Below, in pieces: positions 27,726 to 37,400 of a DNA stretch of 64,000 nucleotides. The notes beneath the pieces were generated by a model, which did no database searches, was not told the origin of the DNA, and was given only the letters and a program-made list of their open reading frames with translations. Position 1 is the stretch's first letter. The number at the start of each line of letters is the position of its first letter. The translations under genes were made by a program, and so were the position numbers. This stretch comes from Bacteroidota bacterium (GTDB taxonomy: Bacteria > Bacteroidota > Ignavibacteria > Ignavibacteriales > Ignavibacteriaceae): assembly GCA_020161395.1 (NCBI GenBank), contig JAIUOE010000003.1, positions 408,801-472,800 of the forward strand, given 5' to 3'.

Positions 27726-28667
27726 ATGGAACACAAAATTTATACAGAAAAAATTACACTTCTGCTAATGGGCGAGTTGCCCGATAATGAAGCAAAAGCC
27801 CTGACTTCACACATCGAATCGTGTAAAGAGTGTGGAGAGGAATTTGAAGCTCAAAAGGCTTTCTTTTCTGATATCGAAAATTCCACTCCCCAATTTAATG
27901 TCGAGCGGATTCTTTCAGACTCAAGACGAAATCTGAGAAACAGCATTTACGAAATGGAATATTCCGGAAGCATTTGGGTAAGAATCAGAAATTTCTTCTC
28001 CTCACCCGTCTTCGTGCCTGCACTCACGGGTTCATTCGGAATGGTAGCCGGTATCCTCGTCGGAATCTTCTTTTTTGCACACAAATCCCCGAATGTCGAC
28101 GCTCTTTTTTCCAATGTGGTGGATGGCAAGGAGCCTCAAACCCGCATTACCAATGTGAGATTCAGCGATTCCGACACCCGGGATGGAAACATAACTTTCA
28201 CATTTGATGCCTACAAAAGAGTAACAATCTCAGGTTCGCCCGATGATCCTGAAATACAGAAGCTCCTCACTTTCTCGATTTTGAACGAGAAAAATCCCGG
28301 GACAAGGCTGAACTCCATCAATCTCGTTAACGACAGTTACGACAAAAAGGAGATCGCCGGTGTGAAGGAAGCACTGGTAAGTGCCGCTAAGAACGATGAG
28401 AATCCCGGGGTCAGACTCCAGGCACTAAAGACACTCGCCGCACTTCAGTTTGACAATGAAATAAAGAAAACATGCCTTCATGTTCTCATCAACGATAAAG
28501 TACCCGGTAACAGAATTGAAGCCATTAATACTCTCGTTAAAGCAATTGAGTCGGGCTTTAAGGCTGATGATGAAATACTCTCAGTCTTCAAAAACCGGCT
28601 TGAACAGGAAGACAACCCCTACATAAAAATAAGAGCAAAATCAGTTTTGGATGGAAAGGATCTGTAA
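27726..28667 (+). CDS. Zinc-finger anti-sigma factor with HEAT-like extracytoplasmic domain
   Basis: The 313-residue protein starts with a zinc-type anti-sigma domain: His29-x3-Cys33-x2-Cys36 (HIESCKEC), then one membrane segment (about 95-118). The extracytoplasmic part ends in repeats like GVRLQALKTLAAL, GNRIEAINTLVKAI and YIKIRAKSVL, which read as HEAT repeats. The ATG at 27726 follows AGGTGA with proper spacing and was preferred to a GTG nine bases upstream. Membrane anti-sigma proteins with a HEAT domain are uncommon; HEAT repeats generally bind proteins, so this could sense a partner outside the inner membrane. Confidence 0.85.
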   Translation: MEHKIYTEKITLLLMGELPDNEAKALTSHIESCKECGEEFEAQKAFFSDIENSTPQFNVERILSDSRRNLRNSIYEMEYSGSIWVRIRNFFSSPVFVPALTGSFGMVAGILVGIFFFAHKSPNVDALFSNVVDGKEPQTRITNVRFSDSDTRDGNITFTFDAYKRVTISGSPDDPEIQKLLTFSILNEKNPGTRLNSINLVNDSYDKKEIAGVKEALVSAAKNDENPGVRLQALKTLAALQFDNEIKKTCLHVLINDKVPGNRIEAINTLVKAIESGFKADDEILSVFKNRLEQEDNPYIKIRAKSVLDGKDL

Positions 28668-28668
28668 A

Positions 28669-29784
28669 ATGAAAAGAATACTTTTATTAGCTCTGTTACT
28701 CGCCTTGCCGGTGACAATCACCCATGGTGATGAATTTGATTTCAAGGAATCTTTCACAGTCACACCCGGTGGCACTTTTAATCTCCTGTCCGATTACGGT
28801 GAAGTGGAGATAAGAGTATGGGAGAAAAATGAAGTGCTGGTGATTGGTGAAGGCATTTCTGACAAAAATCAGGCGGGATTTACTGCCGACCAGAGAGGTA
28901 ACTCCATTTATATCGTTTTCAAGAACTATAAAAGATGGGGTGACGGGATAAAGTTTATCGTTACCATACCTTCAAAATTCAACCTGAATATCAATACTGC
29001 CGCAGGTGACATTTCCCTCCTCAACAATTCAACAGGGAACCACATTCTTTTTACAGCAGGTGGTGATATAACAACCAGAAATATAACAGGTGATCTGGAT
29101 GCCTCCACTTCGGGGGGTGAGATCAGAATGGGAAGTGTAACCGGGAAAGTAAAAGCAAAAACTGCCGGTGGAGATGTTATCGCCGCTGACATCGCGGGTG
29201 ATACTCACCTTCTGACTTCCGGAGGAAATATCGTTGCCGGCACACTCGGCGGCAACGCAAAACTTGGGACAGCAGGTGGAGATATTCAGGTGAATACTGT
29301 CGCAGGAGAAGCTTCTCTAAAAACCTCGGGTGGAAATGTATCCGCAAGCCTTCTTAAGGGAAACAGCGAACTCGCAACTGCCGGAGGTTCCATCAATGTG
29401 AGGTCTGCAGTCGGAAAACTTGTCGCAAAAACTTCGGGAGGTGAAGTTGTGATAAAAAATCTTGGATCGGATGCTGAAATAAAAACTGCTGCCGGCGATA
29501 TAAGCATCACATTTGCAGCAGGTAATACCGGGAAAGTAAGGATTTCCAACTCGGCGGGTGATGTTATTGTCAATCTCCCCTCCGCAATTAAGGCTACTCT
29601 TAAGGGAAATGTATCGTCATTTGGCTGGGGTGATGAAGTGACTGACGAAGTTCAATCAGACTTCCCTGTTACTACGAAGAAATCAGGCGGAAAAGTTTTG
29701 GTGAACTGCAGCATAAATGGCGGAAACGGCGCCACCATTTCTGTTGACCTCACTATGGGGTCACTAAGGATCAGAAAAATATAG
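28669..29784 (+). CDS. DUF4097-type beta-repeat protein (putative adhesin), exported
   Basis: The 371-residue protein has a signal peptide (MKRILLLALLLALPVTITHG) and a DUF4097 start (FTVTPGGTFNLLSDYGEVEIRVWEKNEV). It then has at least ten repeats of a TAGGDI or TSGGEV turn every 15-20 residues, the pattern of a right-handed beta-helix. It starts 1 base after the anti-sigma stop. Gene order sigma, anti-sigma, DUF4097 suggests it is a target or a part of the signal path, but its binding partner is unknown. ATG at 28669 chosen over an in-frame start at 28651 that lies inside the anti-sigma gene. Confidence 0.8.
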   Translation: MKRILLLALLLALPVTITHGDEFDFKESFTVTPGGTFNLLSDYGEVEIRVWEKNEVLVIGEGISDKNQAGFTADQRGNSIYIVFKNYKRWGDGIKFIVTIPSKFNLNINTAAGDISLLNNSTGNHILFTAGGDITTRNITGDLDASTSGGEIRMGSVTGKVKAKTAGGDVIAADIAGDTHLLTSGGNIVAGTLGGNAKLGTAGGDIQVNTVAGEASLKTSGGNVSASLLKGNSELATAGGSINVRSAVGKLVAKTSGGEVVIKNLGSDAEIKTAAGDISITFAAGNTGKVRISNSAGDVIVNLPSAIKATLKGNVSSFGWGDEVTDEVQSDFPVTTKKSGGKVLVNCSINGGNGATISVDLTMGSLRIRKI

Positions 29785-29788
29785 TCAG

Positions 29789-30922
29789 CTACTTGACGCA
29801 GGACCTGATAATATCAACTGCTTTGTCGAGTTCTTCAAAAGTATTGTAAAAATGATGGGACATCCTCACATACCCCTCACGAAGTGAAGTGCTTACTTTC
29901 TCCTCGGTTAATCTCTGATTTATCATTTTTGACCGGGGAGAAGTAAAACTCACAATCCCCGACAGATTCCTCTCATTATACCTCCCGCACACCGGTTTGA
30001 TTCCGATCGAATGAAGCCTCTCAATCAGATGTCTGGTATTTTCGATTATTCTTCTCTCAATATTTTCCGGTCCGAAATCCAGTAAAAGTTCGAGTGATCC
30101 GAGAAGTGCATTCACACCGATCATGTTAATGGTACCGTTTTGAAGTGCGTCCGCACTCTTCTTAAAGACAAAACTGTAGTCAAGGAGTGATGTCTGGTTC
30201 TCCATCGATGCCCAGCCAACAAATCTCGGAGTTATTTCATGCTGAAGTTCTTCTGTTATATAGATAAACGAGAGTCCCATCAAACCAAGCAGCCATTTTT
30301 GGGTACCGCATGAGAGAAAATCGATATGACAATCTTTAACATCGATTTGCAAGGCTCCCAGAGCCTGAATCGCATCCACACTGAAAATTATATTGTGTTC
30401 CCGGCAATAATCACCAATCTTCTTCAAATTACTTCTGTAACCGCTGAGGAATTGAACGGCACTGATCGAGATCAGTCTGGTTTCCGGTTTAACGGCAGCG
30501 AGTATGTCAACCGAATTTACAGCCCCTTTTTTGGAGTGAACGAAGTCAATTTCCACACCCTGATTCTTTAGATTCAAAAAAGGATAGACATTCGAAGGAA
30601 ATTCCACATCATTAAGTAGAATTCTGTCACCAGGCTTCCAGTTGATTCCCTGTGCCAGAATGTTCAAACCAGTCGATGTGTTGTCAAAAAATGCGAACCG
30701 GTCAGGATCACCGTTAATCAACCTTCCAAGTTTTATTTTCGCTTCTTCCGCATCCGCCATCCACTGACTCATATCGTCAATGTGCGTTTCGCTTCTTCGC
30801 TTCAGAAAAAGATTTGCATGATCTATAACAGGTTGAGGTACGGGGGAAAGTGAGGCATGATTCAGGTAAATCTTCCCCAGTTTGAGATAGGGAAACTGCT
30901 CACGGACTTGATCGATCGTCAT
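29789..30922 (-). CDS. Class V aminotransferase-fold PLP enzyme
   Basis: The 377-residue protein belongs to the cysteine desulfurase/isopenicillin N epimerase-like PLP group. Seen: YLNHASLSPVPQPVIDHA at the N-terminus, FSVDAIQALGALQIDVKDCHIDFLSCGTQKWLLG, where the Lys of CGTQKW should bind PLP, and RISHHFYNTFEELDK-type C-terminal motif (VRMSHHFYNTFEELDKAV). The catalytic Cys loop of true desulfurases is not evident, so IscS activity is unlikely. Substrate is open. It runs opposite the DUF4097 gene with stops 4 bases apart. Confidence 0.82.
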   Translation of the reverse strand: MTIDQVREQFPYLKLGKIYLNHASLSPVPQPVIDHANLFLKRRSETHIDDMSQWMADAEEAKIKLGRLINGDPDRFAFFDNTSTGLNILAQGINWKPGDRILLNDVEFPSNVYPFLNLKNQGVEIDFVHSKKGAVNSVDILAAVKPETRLISISAVQFLSGYRSNLKKIGDYCREHNIIFSVDAIQALGALQIDVKDCHIDFLSCGTQKWLLGLMGLSFIYITEELQHEITPRFVGWASMENQTSLLDYSFVFKKSADALQNGTINMIGVNALLGSLELLLDFGPENIERRIIENTRHLIERLHSIGIKPVCGRYNERNLSGIVSFTSPRSKMINQRLTEEKVSTSLREGYVRMSHHFYNTFEELDKAVDIIRSCVK

Positions 30923-31024
30923 TTTTGTGACTCTTATTTTGAACGCAAATTTTAAATAATTAGCTTGTAAGTTAATATTTTAATTTGATACCTGACAAAT
31001 ATTCCATATAATTGCGAATTAAAC

Positions 31025-31029
31025 AGGAG
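31025..31029 (+). promoter_or_regulatory. Ribosome binding site AGGAG setting a TTG start
   Basis: AGGAG stands 5-7 bases before the TTG at 31035 that begins the TerB-like gene, the best support for that non-ATG start. Confidence 0.6.
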
Positions 31030-31034
31030 TTTTT

Positions 31035-31421
31035 TTGTCTATTAATCATTACGCAAAACTAAAAAATCTCGGATATCTCTATCTGGCTTTCGCACATCTT
31101 TCGGATACGGTTCTGAGTGAGGAAGAGACCGGAGAGATCAAAAGAATACTTTCAAAGAGATCTGAGGGCACTGACCTGAAGGAAATCTCCTCTTTGTGGG
31201 ATGATATTGTTGGCTGGTATAACAAATCGGCTGATCAGAGAATTCAGGTAGTCTACTCCATCGCAGCAAAACTGAATGTGGATCTCGAGACAGACATCGA
31301 AAAGGGCGCCATACTCGATGACCTCCTGAGCATAGCAAATGCAGACCAGGATCTCGCTGATAATGAGAAATCCTTCATCAGATCATTAGCCGAAGCATGG
31401 GGAATCGATTTTAGTCTTTAG
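31035..31421 (+). CDS. TerB-like small protein
   Basis: A 128-residue all-helical protein. The pattern VVYSIAAKLNVDLETDIEKGAILDDLLSIANADQDLADNEKSFIRSLAEAWGI matches the TerB/DjlA N-terminal fold (metal-binding DxD...E motif in ADQDLADNE), found in tellurite-resistance and related stress proteins. No ter genes are near, so it is probably a general acidic helical protein. The start is TTG at 31035 with AGGAG upstream. Its stop overlaps the end of the nitronate monooxygenase-like gene by 4 bases. Confidence 0.7.
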   Translation: MSINHYAKLKNLGYLYLAFAHLSDTVLSEEETGEIKRILSKRSEGTDLKEISSLWDDIVGWYNKSADQRIQVVYSIAAKLNVDLETDIEKGAILDDLLSIANADQDLADNEKSFIRSLAEAWGIDFSL

Positions 31422-32863
31422 GTTTTCCTGATTTCCGGCTTCTCCTGATACTTACCCAAAAGATAATTGACTGCGTCGGCTGCACTGTAAGTGTCGTCGC
31501 TGTGTTTCATCAAAACCGGCAAAAATTCAAGATCATCACCTAGAGTGATCATTGGCGGTTCCACTTCATCGCCTACCCCGGCGGTTGCGAGCAGACCGTT
31601 GCAAAGGCAGCCTCTTCCTTCGAGGTCGTCGGGATTTCCTCCCTTTGCAATAAATTTTTCGTAAGGTTCGGCAGCACATCTTAATCCCGTTTTTCCATCC
31701 TCTTTTTCATAGGGAGTTACCAAAAGTCCTTTATTGCAGACTCTCACTCTCGAATCATAGGTTTCCTTTTCGGAAATTGTGCCTTCAACTTCTGCAAGCT
31801 TGAAGGGAAAACCTGTAGGGGAAATTCTGGCATCGGTCCTTACATTTAACTTCCCTTCAAAACCCGTTTTACTGATTTTTTTACGCAAATCAGGTTCCAT
31901 TCCCGATTCTTCCGAGAGAGCAAAGATGCTTCCTGCCTGAATTCCCGCAGCACCTATGGAGAGAGCATATCTCAGTTTTTCAGGTGTCGCATGCGATCCT
32001 CCAATCCAAAACGGCAAGCCAAGTGAAGCGATTTCCTTGTAATTGACCAGGTCTTTTTCGCCGTAAACCGGAGATGCACCCGGTAATGCACTGGGGTCTG
32101 GTCTTCGAGGCGGGGCATTGTGACCGCCTGCAGTAGGTTCCTCGACTACGAATCCGTCAACACTGCCTTCAGGTGATTTTTTCAAAAAGAGTGTGGCAAG
32201 GAGATTCGATGCAATTATTGGAAGAAATTTTGGTCTTTTCAATTCGGGGAGCGCGGCTCCAAAAAATTTTGCCGGATCAAACCGCATCGCAAAGCTCTTG
32301 ATATTGTCACCTGTTACAGGTATCGAATATGTCGTCTCACGGTGATTTACAATATCATTTATCAGATGAGGAATCTGTAGAGGTATCCCCGCACCCATTG
32401 TGATAATATCAACTCCTGCCATTATTGCACCGGTTAGTGCATAAATATGAGGCATTGCTATCTTTTCGAGGTAATTGATGCTTACAGGTTTGTCATGCCC
32501 TTCTTTTGCCAGATTAACCATGGCAAAATTGGCGCAAATTATCAGTGCGATCAATAAGCCGGAAGGATTTAAATTGATGTGTGAAATTCCCTTGAATGGA
32601 GTGGATTTAGCCTTCCCTCCGGGAAGATAAAACTTATTGAAGATATCTTTCACTGTCGCTTGAAAAGGGAAAGATGCCAGAGCTCTACGGAAATTCTCTC
32701 CCGGGTCACCCATCTGAAGAGAACGCACCATTACCCATTCCAGTGCAGTGCCTGAAATCGTACCTTGCTGGTTTAATCGGGAAACAGTACTCGCCAATTG
32801 TGGACTGGATATATTTACACCCATTCCACCTTGAATTATCAATGGAAGTTCATTGTGGTTCAT
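31418..32863 (-). CDS. Nitronate monooxygenase/FabK-like flavin enzyme
   Basis: The 481-residue protein fits the NMO/2-nitropropane dioxygenase TIM-barrel family, which binds FMN. Seen: LPLIIQGGMGVNISSPQLASTVS at the start, AGVDIITMGAGIPLQIPHLIND, VEEPTAGGHNAP (the conserved GGH), LPFWIGGSHATPEKLRYALSIGAAGIQAGSIFALSEES (FMN phosphate site). It is longer than typical NMO by about 130 residues at the C-terminus, with a Cys-containing GRGCLCNGLLATAG motif also present in uncharacterised long NMO-type proteins. Substrate unknown; nitronate or enoyl reduction are only possibilities. Confidence 0.82.
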   Translation of the reverse strand: MNHNELPLIIQGGMGVNISSPQLASTVSRLNQQGTISGTALEWVMVRSLQMGDPGENFRRALASFPFQATVKDIFNKFYLPGGKAKSTPFKGISHINLNPSGLLIALIICANFAMVNLAKEGHDKPVSINYLEKIAMPHIYALTGAIMAGVDIITMGAGIPLQIPHLINDIVNHRETTYSIPVTGDNIKSFAMRFDPAKFFGAALPELKRPKFLPIIASNLLATLFLKKSPEGSVDGFVVEEPTAGGHNAPPRRPDPSALPGASPVYGEKDLVNYKEIASLGLPFWIGGSHATPEKLRYALSIGAAGIQAGSIFALSEESGMEPDLRKKISKTGFEGKLNVRTDARISPTGFPFKLAEVEGTISEKETYDSRVRVCNKGLLVTPYEKEDGKTGLRCAAEPYEKFIAKGGNPDDLEGRGCLCNGLLATAGVGDEVEPPMITLGDDLEFLPVLMKHSDDTYSAADAVNYLLGKYQEKPEIRKT

Positions 32864-33070
32864 TGCTAAACTTCCTCCTTTATTAAAATGATTCCTGATT
32901 CTTCAATCCTTTTACACGAATCAAATCCCACTTCGCACGGTACTTCGCGGTCTATAATCGCCTCTTTGCAAAAATTATGAATGTTCCTGATAATCTATTA
33001 TTAATCTGTGTATATAATGGTGCTATAATATCCCCACAAAATTCATTTAGCCGTTCCTGATTCTCACCGG

Positions 33071-34195
33071 TCACTTCGTTGCAGCTTCCTTCGCTTCCCT
33101 GTTTCTCTGCTCAATAAGTCTTTTCCCCTCTTCATTTTCCATGCCAGTCGGATGGCCCAGGCTGTTTCGCATCTGAATATAGACTTCATACTCCTCTTTA
33201 GTTACTTTGTTCTGCCAGTTTCCTGATATGATCCCCAAAGCAATAAAAAGGAAGAAAACGCCAAGAACAAGAGGAGTCACGAATTTTTTTGTGACCCGTC
33301 TACCGGTTACAACTTCCTTTAAGTAAAGTGCGTCTCTAACAGGACAGGCATCCACACATTTCATACAAGACGAGCATTCATCTGAAAGAACGACATTTAC
33401 CTTTTCCACTTTTATCTTGTTGGGGCACGCCAAAGTACACAGACTGCATGAAGTGCACTTGTCGGCATCCCGTTTTATTTTTACAGGACTCAACAAAGAA
33501 AATATCCCTAAGAGTGCACCGTATGGACAAAGGTAACGGCACCAGAAGTTTCTCACCAGAACTGATAACAGAAAAAGCACAGCTATTACACCAAATGCAA
33601 ACTGTGATATATCCGCAAAAAAGTAGTACATTTTTACATCGGATATAATATTGTATGGGCTGTCGAGAAATGATTTAAGGGCTGCAACTTCCATTGAGAG
33701 AAATATCGCATACACAAAAAAGCCAAGTAAAAGATACTTCAGACTTCTTAATGGATAGTCCAGCCAGCGGGGCATCCTTAATTTCCGCTTAAAAAGTTTC
33801 ATCGCAATCCTGTCACCAAAATCACCTATCGCCTCTGATATTGATCCTACCGGACAAATCCAGCTGCAGAATGATTTTCCAAAAAGGAATGAAAGACTTA
33901 CTATGCCAAGAAAAATAAAAAAACCGGCCGGGTGAGCTTTATGCAACTCACCTGTGATAGCGAAGTAGTAAACGCTCATCATCGAGCTTATCGGGAGAAA
34001 TGCCTCCACTCCCGGAGGGCGCGAAAAACTCCCTTCGGCTCCTCCTGTTTCAAAATACTTTGTGAAATAATAAAACTCCACTCCAATCCATAGACAGATG
34101 ATTATGAATGCCAGTTGAACCCATAACCGGTGGTTTTGAAGTTTTATTTCTCTTGCTTTTTTTATGTTTTTAGGTTTTATTTTTTCCTGTTCCAT
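33071..34195 (-). CDS. NapH/CcoG-type membrane ferredoxin
   Basis: A polyferredoxin membrane protein: several membrane helices, two CP-type motifs (SFCSWICPVGSISEAIG and CRYLCPYGALLG) and two [4Fe-4S] sites (CTSCSLCTLACPNKI and CSSCMKCVDACPVRDAL). Family members pass electrons from the quinol pool or assemble redox enzymes (NapH, CcoG, RdxA). The ATG at 34195 gives 374 residues; a GTG at 34249 would add 18 less protein-like residues. No nap, cco or nos genes are nearby, so partner is unknown. It is divergent from the large T9SS gene with the sigma-54 region between. Confidence 0.85.
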   Translation of the reverse strand: MEQEKIKPKNIKKAREIKLQNHRLWVQLAFIIICLWIGVEFYYFTKYFETGGAEGSFSRPPGVEAFLPISSMMSVYYFAITGELHKAHPAGFFIFLGIVSLSFLFGKSFCSWICPVGSISEAIGDFGDRIAMKLFKRKLRMPRWLDYPLRSLKYLLLGFFVYAIFLSMEVAALKSFLDSPYNIISDVKMYYFFADISQFAFGVIAVLFLLSVLVRNFWCRYLCPYGALLGIFSLLSPVKIKRDADKCTSCSLCTLACPNKIKVEKVNVVLSDECSSCMKCVDACPVRDALYLKEVVTGRRVTKKFVTPLVLGVFFLFIALGIISGNWQNKVTKEEYEVYIQMRNSLGHPTGMENEEGKRLIEQRNREAKEAATK

Positions 34196-34293
34196 CGTGC
34201 TTTTCCAAATCAGATAAAATTGTCTGATTAAATTTACAGCTATTTTCACAATTAAAAAAATGATTTTTTTATCACTTTGTTCAGCATCGTATT

Positions 34294-34327
34294 CTCATTA
34301 TGAGACACTAACCAATCTCATTATGAG
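34294..34327 (+). promoter_or_regulatory. Two copies of a palindromic operator-like site (CTCATTATGAG)
   Basis: CTCATTATGAG (perfect 5-base arms, one central base) occurs at 34294-34304 and 34317-34327, each in a 17-base direct repeat TCTCATTATGAGACACT (34293-34309 and 34316-34332). A weaker third copy CTCATTATG lies at 34358-34366. The copies stand 60-95 bases upstream of a sigma-54 promoter, the normal place for enhancer sites of an NtrC-type activator. This reading is inference. Confidence 0.65.
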
Positions 34328-34388
34328 ACACTTCGCAAAACCTGCCTCCCAATGACGCTCATTATGCCTGATTTTGGCATATTTATTT

Positions 34389-34404
34389 TGGCACTATTTT
34401 TGCA
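34389..34404 (+). promoter_or_regulatory. Sigma-54 (RpoN) promoter
   Basis: TGGCAC at 34389-34394 and TTGCA at 34400-34404, with 5 bases between, give the TGGCAC-N5-TTGCA form of the -24/-12 consensus without mismatch. Transcription would start near 34415, leaving about 38 bases of leader before the ATG at 34453. Palindromic sites upstream fit an activator-dependent promoter. Confidence 0.75.
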
Positions 34405-34452
34405 GCATAGGTTCGTTATATATATTTAATAATACCAAAGTGAGAGATTAAA

Positions 34453-37400
34453 ATGCAACGAATATTACGCATTTTCAGCTTTACATTTCTGTTTACACTA
34501 TGGCTGATGCTTCCGGCACAGACATTTGGACAGATAACCATTTTCACTACGCAGGTACCTGCCTCAACAGGTGCAGATGGTGATTATGAGCTTGGCACTA
34601 AGTTTACTGCCTCTCAACCCGCTTTAATCCAGGCGATCAGATTTTACAAAACCGCCGGAGAAACGGGATCTCATACAGGCAAGCTTTTCTCAGCTTCAGG
34701 TACTCTTCTTTCATCGGTGGTCTTCACGGGTGAAACCGGTTCGGGCTGGCAAACCGCCGTCCTGCCGTCTCCTTACCTTATCGAGGCTAATACAGTTTTT
34801 GTGGTTTCTGTTAATGTCAACACAGAATATCCTATCACACAAAACGGACTTGCCACTTCAATAACAAACGGATTTCTTTCAACTGTTGCTGATGGCAACA
34901 ACGGTGTGTTCAATGTCAACCCGGGACTTTTCCCAAACCAGTCATTCAACAATTCCAACTATTTTGTTGATGTGGTTGCGGTTACACCCCCGAATTCAAT
35001 ATTTACTACTCAGGTACCTTCCGGCGAATTTAACGATGGTCCCTACGAACTCGGTGTAAAGTTTTCCGTTTCTAAAGTATCCACTATTAAAGCCATTAAA
35101 TACTACAAAACGCCAGGTGAAACAGGTACACACATTGGACGAATTTGGGATATCTACGGAAGACAACTCGGTCAGTTTACTTTTACTAACGAGACAGCTT
35201 CCGGATGGCAGACTGTGGAAGTTACAGGTAACTACGAGATTTACCCTGAAAATGTTTATTTCGTTTCAGTTAACTCCAACACAGCTTATGGCGCTACCCA
35301 AAATGCTCTTGCTACCCCTGTCACAAACGGAATAATATCAACCGTCGCTGATGGAGCCAACGGTGTATATGGCAGCTCCGGTACTTTTCCGACAAATTCC
35401 TATCAGAATTCCAACTACTTCAGAGATATTGTTGTTGAGGAAATATTAAACCCGATGGTTCCACCCGTCGAGCTATCATGGCCCGTAAACGGTGCCCAGA
35501 TTTATTCCAACAGTGCTCAATTTTCATGGTATCTCCCCTGGGGTATGGGAGCAGGCTTCCATTTCGACCTGTTGCTTTCAACAGACCCCAACATGGCTAC
35601 CTATACAATGTACAACCCGGGATCGAACCAGCTTTACACAGTTAACGGACTTCTTCCCGGTACCACATACTATTGGAGAGTCAGAGTTCATAATATTATT
35701 GGATGGGTTTACAACACTTCTGTGATCGAGAGTTTTGTAACTCCGGCAGGTCCAAGTGTTCCACTCCCCGTACTTTCATGGCCGATAGGCAACCCGACAG
35801 TATATACACTCTCACCCACACTTTACTGGTATCACAATGAACCGGCATTCGGTCTTTCTTATGAAATAGAAGTTGTTCAGGGTGAACCCGCTGCCCTTAC
35901 AGGCACAGCGAACATTCTGCCGACAACAAATAAATTTGTTCAGTTAAACGGACTTACCCCGGGTACAAAGTACAGTTGGGCAATCCGTTCAGTTTCAGGA
36001 AGTGGTGCCTCCGCATGGTCAACACCTGCTTCCTTTACAACTCTCACCGTCCCGTCTGTCGTGGTACCAACTCCGTCATGGCCCCTCGGTGGAGCCGTTA
36101 TCTATACAACCAGTCCAAAACTCTACTGGTATCTCGGAAGTGACGGTACAGGACTGACTTATGAAGTAGAGCTCGTGTCGGGTACAAATCCATTCACAGG
36201 AAGTGCTACTTACACAAATATTACATCACTTAATTATCAACTCAGCAACCTCCCAAGTGGCACTGACTTCAAGTGGAAAGTCCGCTCCAAAAGAGGGACT
36301 TCATATTCCAACTGGTCTGATGCAGCTCTTTTCTCAACAGTTGCTGAAGTCGCAAGTACACCTCCTGTAGTACCACATCCGTCATGGCCTGTAGGTGGTG
36401 CAACTGTTTACGCCACTTCCACCACCCTCAGATGGTGGCTTGGAACTGCTTCCGATGGATATACTTACGAAGTTGAACTCAGAGCGGGTGCGCTTCAAGC
36501 TTCTCCTACTGCGACAGGTTTGACAAATCCCTGGTTGAATGTGCCACAATTGCTTGCAGGTACAACCTACAACTGGGCGGTAAGATCGCTTAAAAACGGA
36601 GTGTACTCGGCATGGTCGACCGGTGAAGCTTTCACTACAATAGCTTCCACCCCTGTAGCCGTTACACCTGTTCTCTCCTGGCCCATCGGCGGAACTACAA
36701 TTTATACCACAACACAGCAGCTCTCATGGTATTTGAACTCCGCATCAACAGGTTTAACCTACAACCTGAAATATTCAACATCACCAGCTATGAGCGGCGC
36801 CACAACAGTGACCAATCTCACGAACAGCAGATATGAACTTACAGGTCTGTTACCCGGAACTACCTATTATTGGCAGGTTCAATCGACCGACGGAGTGGTT
36901 TCCTCTGCATGGGCAACTCCTGAATCGTTTGTTACATGGTCGGGAACATGGGCTGTCAGACCAATAACCGGTAGCCCTGTCGACGGAATTCAACTTTCGA
37001 CCTCCGCTCCTGTACTTTCGTGGATCGTTCCTACAAGTGGTGATATCTCCGGATATGAAGTTCAGTACGCAAATAATCCTGAATTTAGCAACGCAACCAC
37101 CTTGCAATCACAGATTACCAATCTCGTGATTACTTCAGGACTGCAGAATACCACCTACTGGAGAGTTCGCTCTAAAAATGCAAATGGTGATTTTTCTGCA
37201 TATTCAGATGCAGCATCATTTATTCCGGCATCACCAAACTCGGTGAAAGAGCAAAGCATTCCGGAGAATTTTGTTCTCGAACAGAATTACCCGAATCCTT
37301 TTAATCCTTCAACCACCATTAAATTTGGTGTACCCGTCACGGGGAATGTATCCCTGAAGGTTTATGACAATCTTGGCAATCTTGTTGCCACCCTTCTTAA

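Noticed and set aside
28900..29560. Repeated GGxxx segments that might be a CRISPR or DNA repeat array
   Set aside because: The repeats are at protein level (GG turns of a beta-helix) with varied DNA and no constant spacers.
29789..30922. Cysteine desulfurase (IscS/SufS) for the class V PLP protein
   Set aside because: The catalytic Cys loop is not seen and no iron-sulfur assembly genes are adjacent.
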